Shown here one piece after another: positions 16,484 through 26,241 of a stretch of DNA of 64,000 bases. The stretch comes from Bacillota bacterium. Its GTDB lineage: Bacteria; Bacillota; Clostridia; Clostridiales; Clostridiaceae. A model generated the notes under the pieces. It searched no databases and was not told where the DNA came from. It worked only from the letters and a program-made list of their open reading frames with translations. The position numbers and the translations under genes were made by a program. Position 1 is the stretch's first letter. The number at the start of each line of letters is the position of its first letter. The stretch is taken from contig JAJXWH010000025.1 of the NCBI GenBank assembly GCA_021781745.1, positions 1-64,000 of the forward strand, given 5' to 3'.

Positions 16484-17782
16484 ATGTTAAATTTGATGGA
16501 AATCACTGAAAGCAATAAGAAAATCTTAATTGATGAGCTTAAAAGTAGAGTTACTGAAACTGAACAAGAAGTACTATTAAGTGTTAATAAAATTTTATCA
16601 AAAGTTAAAAAAGATGGAGATAGAGCTTTATTTGAATTTACTAAATCATTTGATAAGGTAGAGCTTAAAACTTTAGAGGTTTCAGCTGAAGAAATTGATG
16701 AGTGTTTTAATAAAGTGGAGGGAGATTTTATTAAAGCATTAGAAGAAGCCAAGATTAACATAGAGGACTATCATAAAAAGCAAAAATCAAATGGATTTTT
16801 GATGACAAAAGATCAAGGAGTTTATTTAGGACAAAGAGTTCTTCCTTTAGAAAGAGTAGGAGTATATGTTCCAGGAGGAACAGCAGCATATCCATCATCA
16901 GTGCTTATGAATGTAATTCCAGCTAAAGTTGCAGGAGTAGATGAAATTGTAATGGTAACTCCTCCGGATAAAAATGGTGGAATTAATCCATATATAGGTG
17001 TGGCGGCAAGAATTGCTGGAATAGATAAAATATATAAAGTTGGAGGAGCGCAAGCAGTTGCAGCTTTAGCTTATGGGACAGAAAGTATAAAGAAGGTTGA
17101 TAAAATTGTAGGACCAGGAAATATTTTCGTGGCAACAGCTAAAAAGCTGGTTTTTGGAGAAGTTGATATAGATATGATTGCTGGTCCTAGTGAAATACTG
17201 GTGATAGCTGATGAAAAATCTGATCCGAGTTTTGTGGCAGCCGATTTAATGTCTCAAGCAGAACATGATAAATTAGCTTCATCTATATTAGTTACAACGT
17301 CTAAAGAATTGTATGAAAAGGTTGAGGTTGAATTAGAAAGACAAGTTAAAACCCTTGAAAGAGAAGAAATAATAAGAACTTCTCTTGAAGATTTTGGAAG
17401 TGCGATAATCTGTGAGAGTATTGAAGAATGTATTGATATTTCTAATGTCATTGCTCCAGAGCATTTAGAGATAATGGTAGATGATCCGATGAAATATTTA
17501 GGTATGGTTCGAAATGCAGGTTCTGTATTCTTAGGCAGATATTGTCCAGAACCAATAGGAGATTATTTTGGTGGAACAAACCATGTTCTTCCTACAAGTG
17601 GAACTGCAAGATTCTTCTCACCGCTGTCAGTTGATAGTTTTATAAAAAAATCATCCTTTATATATTATTCTCAAGAGGCTATTTTGGAAAATGGAGAAAA
17701 AATTATAACATTAGCTAATAAAGAAGGTTTGACTGCGCATGCTAATTCAGTAAAGGTGAGGTTGAACAATGGGAATCTTTAA
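16484..17782 (+). CDS. hisD: Histidinol dehydrogenase HisD
   Basis: 432 residues, AAAGGGGG upstream. Catalyses the last two oxidations from L-histidinol to histidine with NAD and zinc. Motifs: RVGVYVPGGTAAYPSSVLMN, VGGAQAVAALAYGT, KIVGPGNIFVATAKK, DMIAGPSEILVIAD, the zinc segment MSQAEHDK, and the catalytic APEHLEIM Glu-His pair; YCPEPIGDYFGGTNHVLPTSG follows. Full length for the family. hisC begins 14 bases before its stop, so translation is coupled. Confidence 0.96.
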   Translation: MLNLMEITESNKKILIDELKSRVTETEQEVLLSVNKILSKVKKDGDRALFEFTKSFDKVELKTLEVSAEEIDECFNKVEGDFIKALEEAKINIEDYHKKQKSNGFLMTKDQGVYLGQRVLPLERVGVYVPGGTAAYPSSVLMNVIPAKVAGVDEIVMVTPPDKNGGINPYIGVAARIAGIDKIYKVGGAQAVAALAYGTESIKKVDKIVGPGNIFVATAKKLVFGEVDIDMIAGPSEILVIADEKSDPSFVAADLMSQAEHDKLASSILVTTSKELYEKVEVELERQVKTLEREEIIRTSLEDFGSAIICESIEECIDISNVIAPEHLEIMVDDPMKYLGMVRNAGSVFLGRYCPEPIGDYFGGTNHVLPTSGTARFFSPLSVDSFIKKSSFIYYSQEAILENGEKIITLANKEGLTAHANSVKVRLNNGNL

Positions 17783-18806
17783 TGAATATATCAATGCGTA
17801 TGATGAATATATAATACACCTAGATAGCAATGAAATATATCTAGAAATGGATGAAAATATATTAATGAAGATGAAATCTTGCTTAAATGGCGTAGAACTT
17901 CATAGATATCCTACTAATGAAATGAAGACAATCAAAGAACTATATGCAAAATATTCATGTACTGAGAGTAAAAATATCATTGTAGGAAATGGGTCAGATG
18001 AAATGCTGGAGCTTGTGGTGAGTAAAGAAATTAGTCACGGGAAAAAAGTATTAAGTTTAGGGCCGGATTTTGTAATGTTTGACTTTTTTGTTTCAAGATC
18101 CAGCGGAGAACTTATAACTTATAATATAGATAAGACTATGAATTTTAATGTGAAAGAATTTATAGAACTTGGTAAAAAGGAAAATGTTGATTTAATTCTT
18201 TTTTCAAATCCTAATAATCCCACTGGAATTGCTATAGATACTGAAAGTATAATTAGCATATTAGAAGCATTTAAGGATAAAACGGTTCTAGTAGATGAAG
18301 CTTATTATGAGTTTTATGGTAAATCAATGATTCCATATATTAATAAGTACAAAAACTTAATTGTTACAAGAACTCTTTCGAAGGCATGGGGACTTGCATC
18401 CCTGAGGGTAGGATTTTTAATAACTCATGAAGAAAATATACCAGAATTATTAAATTATAAGGTACCATACTCCATTAGTTCTTTTTCACAAAATTTAGCG
18501 TCTATTGCATTGAGGTATCCAGAAAATGTTGTGAAAAATGCAAAACAAATAATAGAGCAAAGAGAAGCGTTATATAAAAGTCTTAAAGAGGTTGAAAAAA
18601 ATGCAGCAATGAAGATACAATTTTATCCTTCAAATGGGAATTATATATACGGAAGAACACCACATAAAGAGGCTCTTATAAGAGGACTTGAAAACATTGG
18701 TATTGTAATTAGGAATTTAAGTGATGACACCTTTAGAATTACTGTAGGTTCACCAATGCAAAACAAAAAAGTTGTAGATGGAATAAGAAAAATTTTCGTA
18801 TATTAA
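17769..18806 (+). CDS. hisC: Histidinol-phosphate aminotransferase HisC
   Basis: 345 residues, overlapping hisD by 14 bases with AGGTGAGG inside hisD as ribosome binding site. Class II PLP aminotransferase converting imidazole acetol phosphate to histidinol phosphate. Visible: HRYPTNEMKTIKELYAKY, IIVGNGSDEMLELV, FSNPNNPTGIA, VDEAYYEFYG, the PLP lysine in TRTLSKAWGLASLRVGF (Lys205) and the C-terminal FRITVGSPMQN. Broad aminotransferase relatives exist, but the operon settles the assignment. Confidence 0.95.
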   Translation: MGIFNEYINAYDEYIIHLDSNEIYLEMDENILMKMKSCLNGVELHRYPTNEMKTIKELYAKYSCTESKNIIVGNGSDEMLELVVSKEISHGKKVLSLGPDFVMFDFFVSRSSGELITYNIDKTMNFNVKEFIELGKKENVDLILFSNPNNPTGIAIDTESIISILEAFKDKTVLVDEAYYEFYGKSMIPYINKYKNLIVTRTLSKAWGLASLRVGFLITHEENIPELLNYKVPYSISSFSQNLASIALRYPENVVKNAKQIIEQREALYKSLKEVEKNAAMKIQFYPSNGNYIYGRTPHKEALIRGLENIGIVIRNLSDDTFRITVGSPMQNKKVVDGIRKIFVY

Positions 18807-18882
18807 TGTAAGGATTTTGATTATTTTACAAAGTAAATTTATACATAATTAGGTTGCAATTATAGCTTTAAGGGGGATTAAT

Positions 18883-19470
18883 ATGATAAATAGATGCTCA
18901 AAAAAAGAGAGAATAACAAAAGAAACAAGCATTAAGTTAGAAATTAATTTAGATGGAAGCGGAAATAGTGAAATAAATACAGGAGTTGGATTTTTTGATC
19001 ACATGCTCGACTTATTTGCATTTAACAGCAAAGTAGATTTAAAGGTATTTGCAAAAGGTGACTTAGAAATATGTGATCATCATACAATTGAAGATATTGG
19101 AATAACTCTTGGTGAAGCTTTTAAAGAAGCTATAGGAGATAAGTCAGGAATAAATAGATATGGAACTTTCTATGTGCCAATGGACGAAACCTTAGCATTA
19201 GCATCATTAGATATTAGTAATAGACCTTTCTTAGTTTTTGATTGTGACCTTAAAAGAGAAAAGGTTGGAGAAATGGCTACTGAAATGGTAGTTGAGTTTT
19301 TTAGAGCTTTTGCTTTTAATGCAGGAATAACACTTCATTTAAAAGTATTATATGGTGAAAATGATCATCATAAAATAGAAGCTTTATTTAAAGCTTTTGG
19401 AAGAGCTATTAAAGAGGCTAAATTTAGAAGTTCTGAAAATGGGGTGCCATCTACAAAAGGAAGCCTTTAA
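18883..19470 (+). CDS. hisB: Imidazoleglycerol-phosphate dehydratase HisB
   Basis: 195 residues, AGGGGG before ATG. Monofunctional dehydratase with the two manganese-binding His-rich motifs: [13 protein letters not shown] and [15 protein letters not shown], repeated in the second half as [11 protein letters not shown] and [17 protein letters not shown]. It has no phosphatase domain, unlike the fused enterobacterial HisB, so histidinol-phosphate phosphatase must be encoded elsewhere. A 247-base repeat-containing gap separates it from hisH. Confidence 0.96.
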   Translation: MINRCSKKERITKETSIKLEINLDGSGNSEINTGVGFFDHMLDLFAFNSKVDLKVFAKGDLEICDHHTIEDIGITLGEAFKEAIGDKSGINRYGTFYVPMDETLALASLDISNRPFLVFDCDLKREKVGEMATEMVVEFFRAFAFNAGITLHLKVLYGENDHHKIEALFKAFGRAIKEAKFRSSENGVPSTKGSL

Positions 19471-19479
19471 TACAGTCTG

Positions 19480-19700
19480 CAGTTAGCAGTGCACAGTTTA
19501 CAGTTAGGGAACAAATCTTTTGGGAGATTTGGGAAATGTTTTTCAGTATTTAAATGAATGTAAATTGTTAACTGACAACTGTGAATAATCAATAGTTATA
19601 TAAATGCAAATTGAGGTAAGAATAGCTGTAAAAATAAATTAAAGAAATGCTTAAGCATTTCATCATCAACTGTTAACTGTTAATTGATAACTGTTAACTG
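19480..19700. repeat. Inverted-repeat element in the hisB-hisH gap
   Basis: The left arm (19480-19507, cagttagcagtg... ending tacagttag) is an imperfect inverted match of the right arm (19668-19700, a run of aactgttaact units). A similar unit ttgttaactgacaactg lies in the middle (about 19565-19582), and AAATGC-ttaa-GCATTT forms a small hairpin (19646-19661). No open frame. It may fold into a long hairpin in the his mRNA. Confidence 0.6.
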
Positions 19701-19717
19701 AATAAAGGGGTGTTTAA

Positions 19718-20338
19718 ATGATAGTTATAATAGATTATGGAATGGGAAATTTAAAGAGCGTTAAGAATGCTCTTGATTTTCTTGGCCTTGAAAATAAAAT
19801 ATCATCAGATATAGAGGATATAAGAAATGCGAAAGCGTTAATATTGCCAGGTGTTGGAGCTTTTCCAGATGCAATGGAGACTATTGAAAAATTATCTTTA
19901 GATAAGATAATAAAGGAGGAAGTTGGTAAGAATAAACCTCTTCTTGGTATATGTCTTGGAATGCAATTATTATTTGAAAACGGATATGAAGGTGTTGAGA
20001 GAAAAGGCCTTGGGTTACTAAAAGGTAATATTATTAAAATGAAAGATGATAAGGAGAAAAATATAAAAATTCCTCACATCGGTTGGAATAACTTAATATA
20101 CAAGAAAAAAAATGAACTATTTGATTCTATAGAAGAAGGCAAGTTCGTTTATTATGTACATTCATATTTTGCACAAGATTATAATGACGAAGATTTAGTT
20201 GCTTATAGTGAATATGGAGAAAATAAGATTCCAGGTGTTGTTAGAAAAGATAATGTAATGGGAGCTCAATTTCATCCTGAAAAAAGTGGATCTGTAGGGT
20301 TAACCATCTTAAAAAATTTTGGGGAGTTGATTAAATGA
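19718..20338 (+). CDS. hisH: Imidazole glycerol phosphate synthase, glutaminase subunit HisH
   Basis: 206 residues; AAAGGGG precedes ATG. Class I glutamine amidotransferase that feeds ammonia to HisF. The oxyanion loop LPGVGAFPDAM, the nucleophile elbow LLGICLGMQLLFE (Cys79) and the His-Glu pair in GAQFHPEKSG (His186, Glu188) complete the triad. Its stop overlaps the hisA start by four bases. Confidence 0.96.
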   Translation: MIVIIDYGMGNLKSVKNALDFLGLENKISSDIEDIRNAKALILPGVGAFPDAMETIEKLSLDKIIKEEVGKNKPLLGICLGMQLLFENGYEGVERKGLGLLKGNIIKMKDDKEKNIKIPHIGWNNLIYKKKNELFDSIEEGKFVYYVHSYFAQDYNDEDLVAYSEYGENKIPGVVRKDNVMGAQFHPEKSGSVGLTILKNFGELIK

Positions 20339-21057
20339 TAATTTTACCAGCAATTGATATAATTGATGGGAAACCAGTAAGATTATATCAGGGTGATTAC
20401 AATAAAAAAGAAGTAGTAGCAGAAGATGTATTTGAAACAGCGAAATCCTTTGAAGATATGGGTGCAGAATACGTACATTTAGTTGATTTAGATGGAGCAA
20501 AGAGTGGCAGCAATCAAAATCATGAATTAGTAATAAAAGTTGCAAAAGAACTTAAAATTCCAGTAGAACTTGGCGGAGGAATCAGATCCTTTGAGACTAT
20601 TAAATATTTATTGGATAATGGCGTAGCAAGAGTAATTCTAGGAACTATAGCTATGGAAGATGAAGAGCTATTGAAGAAAGCTATAGAAACATACGGTGAT
20701 AAAATAGCAGTTGGTATAGATTGCAAAGATGGCAAAGTTTATGGAAGAGGGTGGCTTGCTGGAAGTGACTTGGATTATATAGATTTTGCTAAGAAAATGG
20801 AAAATTTAGGAGTGAAGAATATAATTGTTACGGATATAAGTAAGGATGGAACTTTAGAAGGGCCTAATGTGGAAATGCTTAAAAAATTAAAAGAAACTGT
20901 GAATATTGATATTACAGCTTCAGGCGGAATTAAAGATATTGAAAATATTAAAGATTTAGTTGATATAGATTTATATGGTGCAATTACTGGCAAAGCAATA
21001 TATGCTAAAACATTATCTTTAGAAGAAGCAATAAAGGTTTCTAAAGAAGGGAGATAG
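20335..21057 (+). CDS. hisA: ProFAR isomerase HisA
   Basis: 240 residues overlapping the end of hisH (ATGA). TIM-barrel sugar isomerase. N-terminal [20 protein letters not shown] with catalytic Asp8, phosphate loops [10 protein letters not shown] and [13 protein letters not shown], and the second acid region [16 protein letters not shown]. Two-fold repeated half-barrel pattern shared with HisF, its neighbour. Four bases separate it from hisF. Confidence 0.96.
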   Translation: MIILPAIDIIDGKPVRLYQGDYNKKEVVAEDVFETAKSFEDMGAEYVHLVDLDGAKSGSNQNHELVIKVAKELKIPVELGGGIRSFETIKYLLDNGVARVILGTIAMEDEELLKKAIETYGDKIAVGIDCKDGKVYGRGWLAGSDLDYIDFAKKMENLGVKNIIVTDISKDGTLEGPNVEMLKKLKETVNIDITASGGIKDIENIKDLVDIDLYGAITGKAIYAKTLSLEEAIKVSKEGR

Positions 21058-21061
21058 GATT

Positions 21062-21823
21062 ATGCATACAAAGAGAATTATTCCGTGCCTAGATGTGAAA
21101 GAAGGTAGAGTTGTTAAGGGAATTAATTTTGAAGGATTAGTTGATGTAGGTGATCCTGTTGCTCTTGCAGAGTATTATAATAAGCAAGGTGCAGATGAAT
21201 TAGTATTTTTAGATATTACTGCTACTCATGAAAAAAGAGGCATAATGGAGAAGGTCGTTCAAAGTGTTGCTGAAAAAATATTTATTCCTTTTACAGTGGG
21301 TGGAGGTCTTCAAAACTTAGAGGATATAAAATCAATACTTAGAGCTGGTGCTGATAAGGTAAGCTTAAATTCAGCCGCTGTTAGAAATAAGAACCTTATA
21401 AAAGAAGGTGCTTTTTATTTCGGGAATCAATGTATAGTGCTAGCAGCTGATGCAAAAAGGAGAGTCGACAATACTGGTTGGAATGTTGTAATAAATGGTG
21501 GAAGAATTGATACTGGGATAGATTTACTAAAATGGGTTGAGGAGGCGACATCACTTGGAGCTGGAGAAATTCTTTTAACATCAATGGATGCAGATGGGAC
21601 AAAAAAAGGGTTTGATCTAGAGCTAACGAAGGCAGTAAGCGACATAACTAACGTTCCGGTAATAGCATCGGGAGGCTGCGGATGTCTAGAAGACTTTTAT
21701 GATGTCTTTGAAAATAATATAGCAGATGCTGCTCTTGCGGCTTCGCTTTTCCACTATGGGGAATTAACTGTCAATGAAGTTAAAAAATATCTTAAAGATA
21801 GAAATATTGCAGTACGTCTTTAA
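21062..21823 (+). CDS. hisF: Imidazole glycerol phosphate synthase, cyclase subunit HisF
   Basis: 253 residues, GGGAGATAGG upstream. TIM-barrel cyclase that works with HisH to form IGP and [25 protein letters not shown] carries catalytic Asp11; the second acid is in [13 protein letters not shown]; phosphate loops are [12 protein letters not shown] and [13 protein letters not shown]. Full length. A gap of about 140 bases, AT-rich and without obvious signals, follows before hisI. Confidence 0.96.
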   Translation: MHTKRIIPCLDVKEGRVVKGINFEGLVDVGDPVALAEYYNKQGADELVFLDITATHEKRGIMEKVVQSVAEKIFIPFTVGGGLQNLEDIKSILRAGADKVSLNSAAVRNKNLIKEGAFYFGNQCIVLAADAKRRVDNTGWNVVINGGRIDTGIDLLKWVEEATSLGAGEILLTSMDADGTKKGFDLELTKAVSDITNVPVIASGGCGCLEDFYDVFENNIADAALAASLFHYGELTVNEVKKYLKDRNIAVRL

Positions 21824-21962
21824 TAGCTAATATTAAGAATATATTTTATTAATATAGTTTGGAATAAATATTTATGATAGACTATATTAAATGAATTATT
21901 TATGAAATATAAGATTTAGAAAATAATAATGCAATAATTAAAGGCTATAAGGAGGGCTGAAT

Positions 21963-22292
21963 ATGGAAATTTGCAAAAGGGTAGAGCAAGTTGATTTTGA
22001 AAAGGGAAATGGACTAATCCCTGCAATTGTTCAAGATTATAAAACTAAAGAAGTATTAATGCTTGCTTATATGTCAAAAGAAAGCTTGAAAAAGACATTG
22101 GAAGAAAAAACTACATGGTTTTATAGCAGGAGCAGAGATGAACTTTGGAATAAAGGAGCAACGTCTGGTCACTTTCAATATGTGAAAGAAATAAAAATAG
22201 ATTGTGATAATGATACTATTTTAATGCTTGTAGAACAAGTGGGAGCAGCATGTCATACAGGTAATATTAGCTGCTTTTACCGAGATTTATAA
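21963..22292 (+). CDS. hisI: Phosphoribosyl-AMP cyclohydrolase HisI
   Basis: 109 residues; AAGGAGGGC before ATG. Single-domain zinc/magnesium enzyme opening the adenine ring of PR-AMP. Motifs: [58 protein letters not shown], and the zinc cysteines in [15 protein letters not shown]. HisI and HisE are separate here rather than fused. Confidence 0.95.
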   Translation: MEICKRVEQVDFEKGNGLIPAIVQDYKTKEVLMLAYMSKESLKKTLEEKTTWFYSRSRDELWNKGATSGHFQYVKEIKIDCDNDTILMLVEQVGAACHTGNISCFYRDL

Positions 22293-22311
22293 TATAAAAT
22301 AAATATTCGTT

Positions 22312-22340
22312 GTTAACTGTTAACTGTTAACTGTTAACTG
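22312..22340. repeat. Tandem GTTAACT repeat in the hisI-hisE gap
   Basis: Four perfect 7-base units of GTTAACT plus a final G. The same unit appears in the hisB-hisH gap element. Just upstream of the hisE ribosome binding site (GGAGG). Confidence 0.9.
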
Positions 22341-22361
22341 AGTAAGTTGGAGGATTAACAC

Positions 22362-22688
22362 ATGGATGGAAATATAAGTGCTTTATATGAAATAATTCTT
22401 AAGAGGAAAACTGAAGGCGGAGAAGGGTCTTATACAAATTACCTTTTTGAAAAAGGTACTGATAAAATATTAAAAAAAGTTGGAGAAGAATGTACGGAAG
22501 TTATTATAAGTTGTAAGGAAGATAATAAAGAAGAACAAATTAATGAAATTTGTGATCTTACCTATCACTTACTAGTATTAATGGCTCAAATGAATATTTC
22601 TGTTGAAGAAGTATCTGCTGAGCTTGAAAAGAGAAAAAGTAAAATTAATAACTTTAAAGGTGAAAGAAAGCCTATTACAGAGGTTTGA
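22362..22688 (+). CDS. hisE: Phosphoribosyl-ATP pyrophosphatase HisE
   Basis: 108 residues, TTGGAGG upstream. MazG-like all-alpha fold hydrolysing PR-ATP to PR-AMP. Acidic metal-binding pattern in [51 protein letters not shown] is the usual N-terminal block. Last gene of the operon, followed by a terminator. Confidence 0.95.
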   Translation: MDGNISALYEIILKRKTEGGEGSYTNYLFEKGTDKILKKVGEECTEVIISCKEDNKEEQINEICDLTYHLLVLMAQMNISVEEVSAELEKRKSKINNFKGERKPITEV

Positions 22689-22744
22689 TTAGTATTGAAA
22701 ACTGCAGGTTTTTGATTATAAATCTTCACTGAAAATGTTATTAT

Positions 22745-22777
22745 AAAGGGTTGCTTTAAAAGCAATCCTTTTTTCTT
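22745..22777 (+). terminator. Terminator of the his operon
   Basis: Stem AAGGGTTGCTT with AAGCAATCCTT (22746-22770), one G-U pair, small loop, then TTTTCTT. Confidence 0.9.
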
Positions 22778-23000
22778 ATATTTATAATATTGAGACTTGT
22801 TTTTTGTAAAATTCAACTGATTTATTGTTAAATTATATTTTAAGCATTATAATGGTAGACAATAGTAGGTAACAGTTTTTTTGCACAAATGATATACAGT
22901 ATAAAAGTAAGGGGGGAGCGTTTACTGAAATTATGATTAAATAGAACTTGAAAATTGTTAGCAAGTCCTAGAGATTACATATTTTTGGAAACGGTAACAT
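22778..23000. other. Intergenic region before the GGDEF gene
   Basis: AT-rich. A GGGGGG run (22911-22917 region) resembles a ribosome binding site but is followed by no useful frame. The ATG at 23001 is served only by a weak GGAAACGG. Confidence 0.4.
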
Positions 23001-26000
23001 ATGTTTATTGATAGTGAAAATATGATTTCATTTTTATCGAATGCAATTGCTGAATCAAATAATAAGATAATATTATTAAAAGGGAGCAACGACTTATCTT
23101 TAAGTGAATTTCATAAGTATGTAGTAGAGACAAATCTTAGTGATAAGTGCTTTTATATGAATTTAAAGAAAAACTATTCTTTTGAACCTTTTTACCCCTT
23201 TTTATCATTTATAAAAGAGGAACTAATAGAATCAGGAGGAACGGTATCGGATTTTTTAGATTCAAATAGTATATATCCAAGTCAAAGAAATATATTTTAC
23301 AGTTTTATAAGTACTGGCTTAGCATCTAGAGAGGAAGAAATGATTCCTTTCGATTATCAATATGAAAAAAATAAACTGTACCAATCGTTTTTTAATATCT
23401 TTAATAAATATAGTAATGAGAGCAAAGTTTTTGTATTGTTTGAGAACATAAATTATATGCCATACTCTTCATTGCAGTGGTTAAAATGGCTGGTTGAGAA
23501 TGAGAAAACATATAATTTTCGATTTATTTTAACTATTAGCACTTATAAATATTATAAGAGCGAAATGCAAGATGAGTTTGAAAGCTTTATTGAAACCGTT
23601 GAAGCTGGATATTCATTATTACAGGTAGATAACAAGCAAAAGAATGAGGAATTAGAGAATGTATTTAGTAGTCAGAATGACTCTGAGATTGACTTTATAA
23701 ATGCTGGAGAAAATTATTATCAATTTTTAGCATTAGATGAAGCACTCTACTGTTTTAATAAAAGGTATGAAGTTATAAAAAAGAATGAAAGATTAATAGA
23801 GAATAAAGAATTGGAGTCTATATTTAGTAGATTGGGTGATATATATTTATTAAAAGATGATTATCATAATGCCTATATATATTATGATTTGCTACTTAAT
23901 AAAGCAGTTGAATTAAGTAATGAACATTTGAAAATTAAAGCATACCAAAGATTATCAATGTTAGATATTTTAAAACGGGAATTCAGTTCGGCAGAAGAAT
24001 TTGCAAAAAAGAGTTATAAAATTTCTATAAAAATTAAAGATAATTATTTAAAACTTAAAGCATATGAATTACTTTTTTGGATTAATGAGTTGGGGAAATA
24101 TAGGACAACAATAGAAAATTTGGGTTTTGAAGAAGAATTCATTACTTTAGCAAAGATGTATAATAAGAAAAATTCATTAGCATATTTTCTGACTCATAGT
24201 TTTAATGCGTTATCTTTTAGAGGGCCAAGTGATCAGAGAGAAGATTATTATAATCACGGCCATGCTTTGGCTGAAGAATTAAAAAATGAGAATTGTATCT
24301 TATCTGCTCATTTAAAAACTGCACTTGTCTACGCTGTTAATGGCTTTCATAACATTAGTAATCAATATTATGAAAAAGTTGAAAAGCTATTAATAGAAAT
24401 GAAAGATGATTTCAGATTGGCTCAAACTTATAATGGCATTGGATATTACTATTTAACAGCTGGAAAATATAAAGATGCTAATAAATATTATGATAAAGCT
24501 CTTCAACATTTAAAAACAGAGTGGAATTTTGATGAGATATGTATTACATTAGTTAATAAAAGCATAAATGCGATATTGGTCTCGGATTATATTTCGGCTG
24601 AAAAGCAATTAGAAATTTTATTATCAGTAATCAAAGAACTAAAATTATCACGACTAAGATTAACAACATTATCAAGAATATATGGAATTATTGCACTGAA
24701 CCATTTTTATTTAGGAAATTCATATAAAAGCTATTCTTTTTTATCTAAGATGCAGACTGTTATTAGTCCAAATGAATTTTATGAGGATGATGATGAATAC
24801 TTTTTGAATAATTTTACACAAGGGTTGCTGCTTATAAAAGAAGAGAAGCTAGATAAGGCAGAAGAATTTTTCCAAGAGGCTTGGTTTCACCTCTGTAAAA
24901 TTAAGGGGTCGTTAAAATGCTTATATCCAAAATTTACTTTAGAATATCAGCAGCTATTAATAAAATGTGAAAAGTTTCTTGATTCAGATAGTATTATACG
25001 TAGAGGGTACAATTACTGTAGAGATAATTGTTTGGAATATTATCTAAATTTACTTCAGGGTAAAGAAAGTGAAAACTATAGTTTTGGAAGTTATTTGTCA
25101 GATCTCACATGGATTAGTGAAGCTGCTAAGCAGGAAGCTTCTATTAGACTATTAAATGATAAGGTGGAAGAAATTAATTTTATCAACAATTTTCAAGAAA
25201 TATTAGCGTCTGCAGATAATAATCAGAACATGATAAGTAGCTGTCTAACTTTATTGGAGAATAAATTTTCATTACATTATTCTTTATTAATATTATATGA
25301 TAATAATGCGCCACAGATAATGTATTCAAGCAATAAGAGGAAGATATCAAACCATAGGCTTAAATATTTAGAATCAATTATTTGTAACTATAAACTACCA
25401 TTTGTATCAAATGAAAATGTGCAGCTAAATAACTATATAGAAGATATAACTAATGAAAAGATAAAATCATTAATATATATTCCGATTATAAAGAATGATA
25501 AATTAAAAGTAGTATATTTATGCGCCACTCAGATAGATAATGATTTGGTAAACAATAATATAGTTTTAAATTCCTCAAATTTAAGAATAATTAACATTGT
25601 TATTAGACAATTAAGCGAAACAATTCAAAAAATACAAACTCAAGAAAAATTAATAGCAAGTGTATCAACTGATATGCTTACTAGCTTATTTAATCGACAA
25701 TATTTTTATAATAGAATGTCAAATTTGATTGAGAAGAGTAAAGAAGATATTAAAAGCTATAATGAAAGTCTATATTTATTCTATATAGACTTAGATAATT
25801 TTAAATATTACAATGACAATTTTGGACATACAGTAGGGGATTATGTATTAATATGGTTTGGGGAGATTTTAAAAGCCGTATCAACTAAAAAAAGTTCAGC
25901 TATTAGATATGGTGGCGACGAATTTTTATTACTTCTTGAAGAATGCGATGAAAAAGAAGCAATAAAGGTAGTTAGAAAAATTTATGATAAACTTGAGGCA

Positions 26001-26204
26001 GAAGATGGATTTAAAAAGAAAATTAACAAAGTTTTGGGAACTAAAATAGATATTCCTACAAAAAATTTACTTTCGTGCTCTATTGGAATTTCACATAGTT
26101 ATCTCAATGAAAAGTTAAATATAAGTGAATTTATAGATAATGCTGATAAATGTTTATACAAGGCTAAAAGGTTAGGCAAAAACAGATATGAGTATATTAA
26201 ATAA
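23001..26204 (+). CDS. Large TPR-GAF-GGDEF diguanylate cyclase with degenerate ATPase-like N-terminus
   Basis: 1067 residues, soluble. Residues 1-210 resemble the ATPase part of STAND/MalT-type regulators (DLSLSEFHKYVV, KVFVLFENINYMPYSSLQWLKWL) but the expected P-loop reads IILLKGSNDLSLS, without GxGK[ST]. Residues about 225-690 are TPR-like helical repeats, e.g. AQTYNGIGYYYLTAGKYKDANKYYDKAL. A GAF-like domain lies at about 730-905. The C-terminal cyclase (about 915-1067) has FYIDLDNFKYYNDNFGHTVGD and an intact RYGGDEF (GGDEF 971-975). The RxxD inhibitory site is absent before it (STKKSSAI), so product inhibition is unlikely. It should make c-di-GMP in response to a ligand or protein partner read by the TPR/GAF part. 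Single gene with its own terminator. Confidence 0.88.
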   Translation: MFIDSENMISFLSNAIAESNNKIILLKGSNDLSLSEFHKYVVETNLSDKCFYMNLKKNYSFEPFYPFLSFIKEELIESGGTVSDFLDSNSIYPSQRNIFYSFISTGLASREEEMIPFDYQYEKNKLYQSFFNIFNKYSNESKVFVLFENINYMPYSSLQWLKWLVENEKTYNFRFILTISTYKYYKSEMQDEFESFIETVEAGYSLLQVDNKQKNEELENVFSSQNDSEIDFINAGENYYQFLALDEALYCFNKRYEVIKKNERLIENKELESIFSRLGDIYLLKDDYHNAYIYYDLLLNKAVELSNEHLKIKAYQRLSMLDILKREFSSAEEFAKKSYKISIKIKDNYLKLKAYELLFWINELGKYRTTIENLGFEEEFITLAKMYNKKNSLAYFLTHSFNALSFRGPSDQREDYYNHGHALAEELKNENCILSAHLKTALVYAVNGFHNISNQYYEKVEKLLIEMKDDFRLAQTYNGIGYYYLTAGKYKDANKYYDKALQHLKTEWNFDEICITLVNKSINAILVSDYISAEKQLEILLSVIKELKLSRLRLTTLSRIYGIIALNHFYLGNSYKSYSFLSKMQTVISPNEFYEDDDEYFLNNFTQGLLLIKEEKLDKAEEFFQEAWFHLCKIKGSLKCLYPKFTLEYQQLLIKCEKFLDSDSIIRRGYNYCRDNCLEYYLNLLQGKESENYSFGSYLSDLTWISEAAKQEASIRLLNDKVEEINFINNFQEILASADNNQNMISSCLTLLENKFSLHYSLLILYDNNAPQIMYSSNKRKISNHRLKYLESIICNYKLPFVSNENVQLNNYIEDITNEKIKSLIYIPIIKNDKLKVVYLCATQIDNDLVNNNIVLNSSNLRIINIVIRQLSETIQKIQTQEKLIASVSTDMLTSLFNRQYFYNRMSNLIEKSKEDIKSYNESLYLFYIDLDNFKYYNDNFGHTVGDYVLIWFGEILKAVSTKKSSAIRYGGDEFLLLLEECDEKEAIKVVRKIYDKLEAEDGFKKKINKVLGTKIDIPTKNLLSCSIGISHSYLNEKLNISEFIDNADKCLYKAKRLGKNRYEYIK

Positions 26205-26211
26205 GCAAAAA

Positions 26212-26241
26212 GAAAACCTGTATGATATAGTACAGGTTTTC
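26212..26241 (+). terminator. Hairpin terminator after the GGDEF gene
   Basis: 11-bp stem GAAAACCTGTA (26212-26222) with TACAGGTTTTC (26231-26241). The T run is inside the right arm. Confidence 0.7.

Noticed and set aside
22312-22340. CRISPR-like repeat
   Set aside because: The units are 7 bases in direct tandem without spacers, and no cas gene lies nearby.
23001-23130. Walker A motif at the start of the GGDEF protein
   Set aside because: The sequence lacks GxxxxGK[ST]; described as ATPase-like but degenerate.
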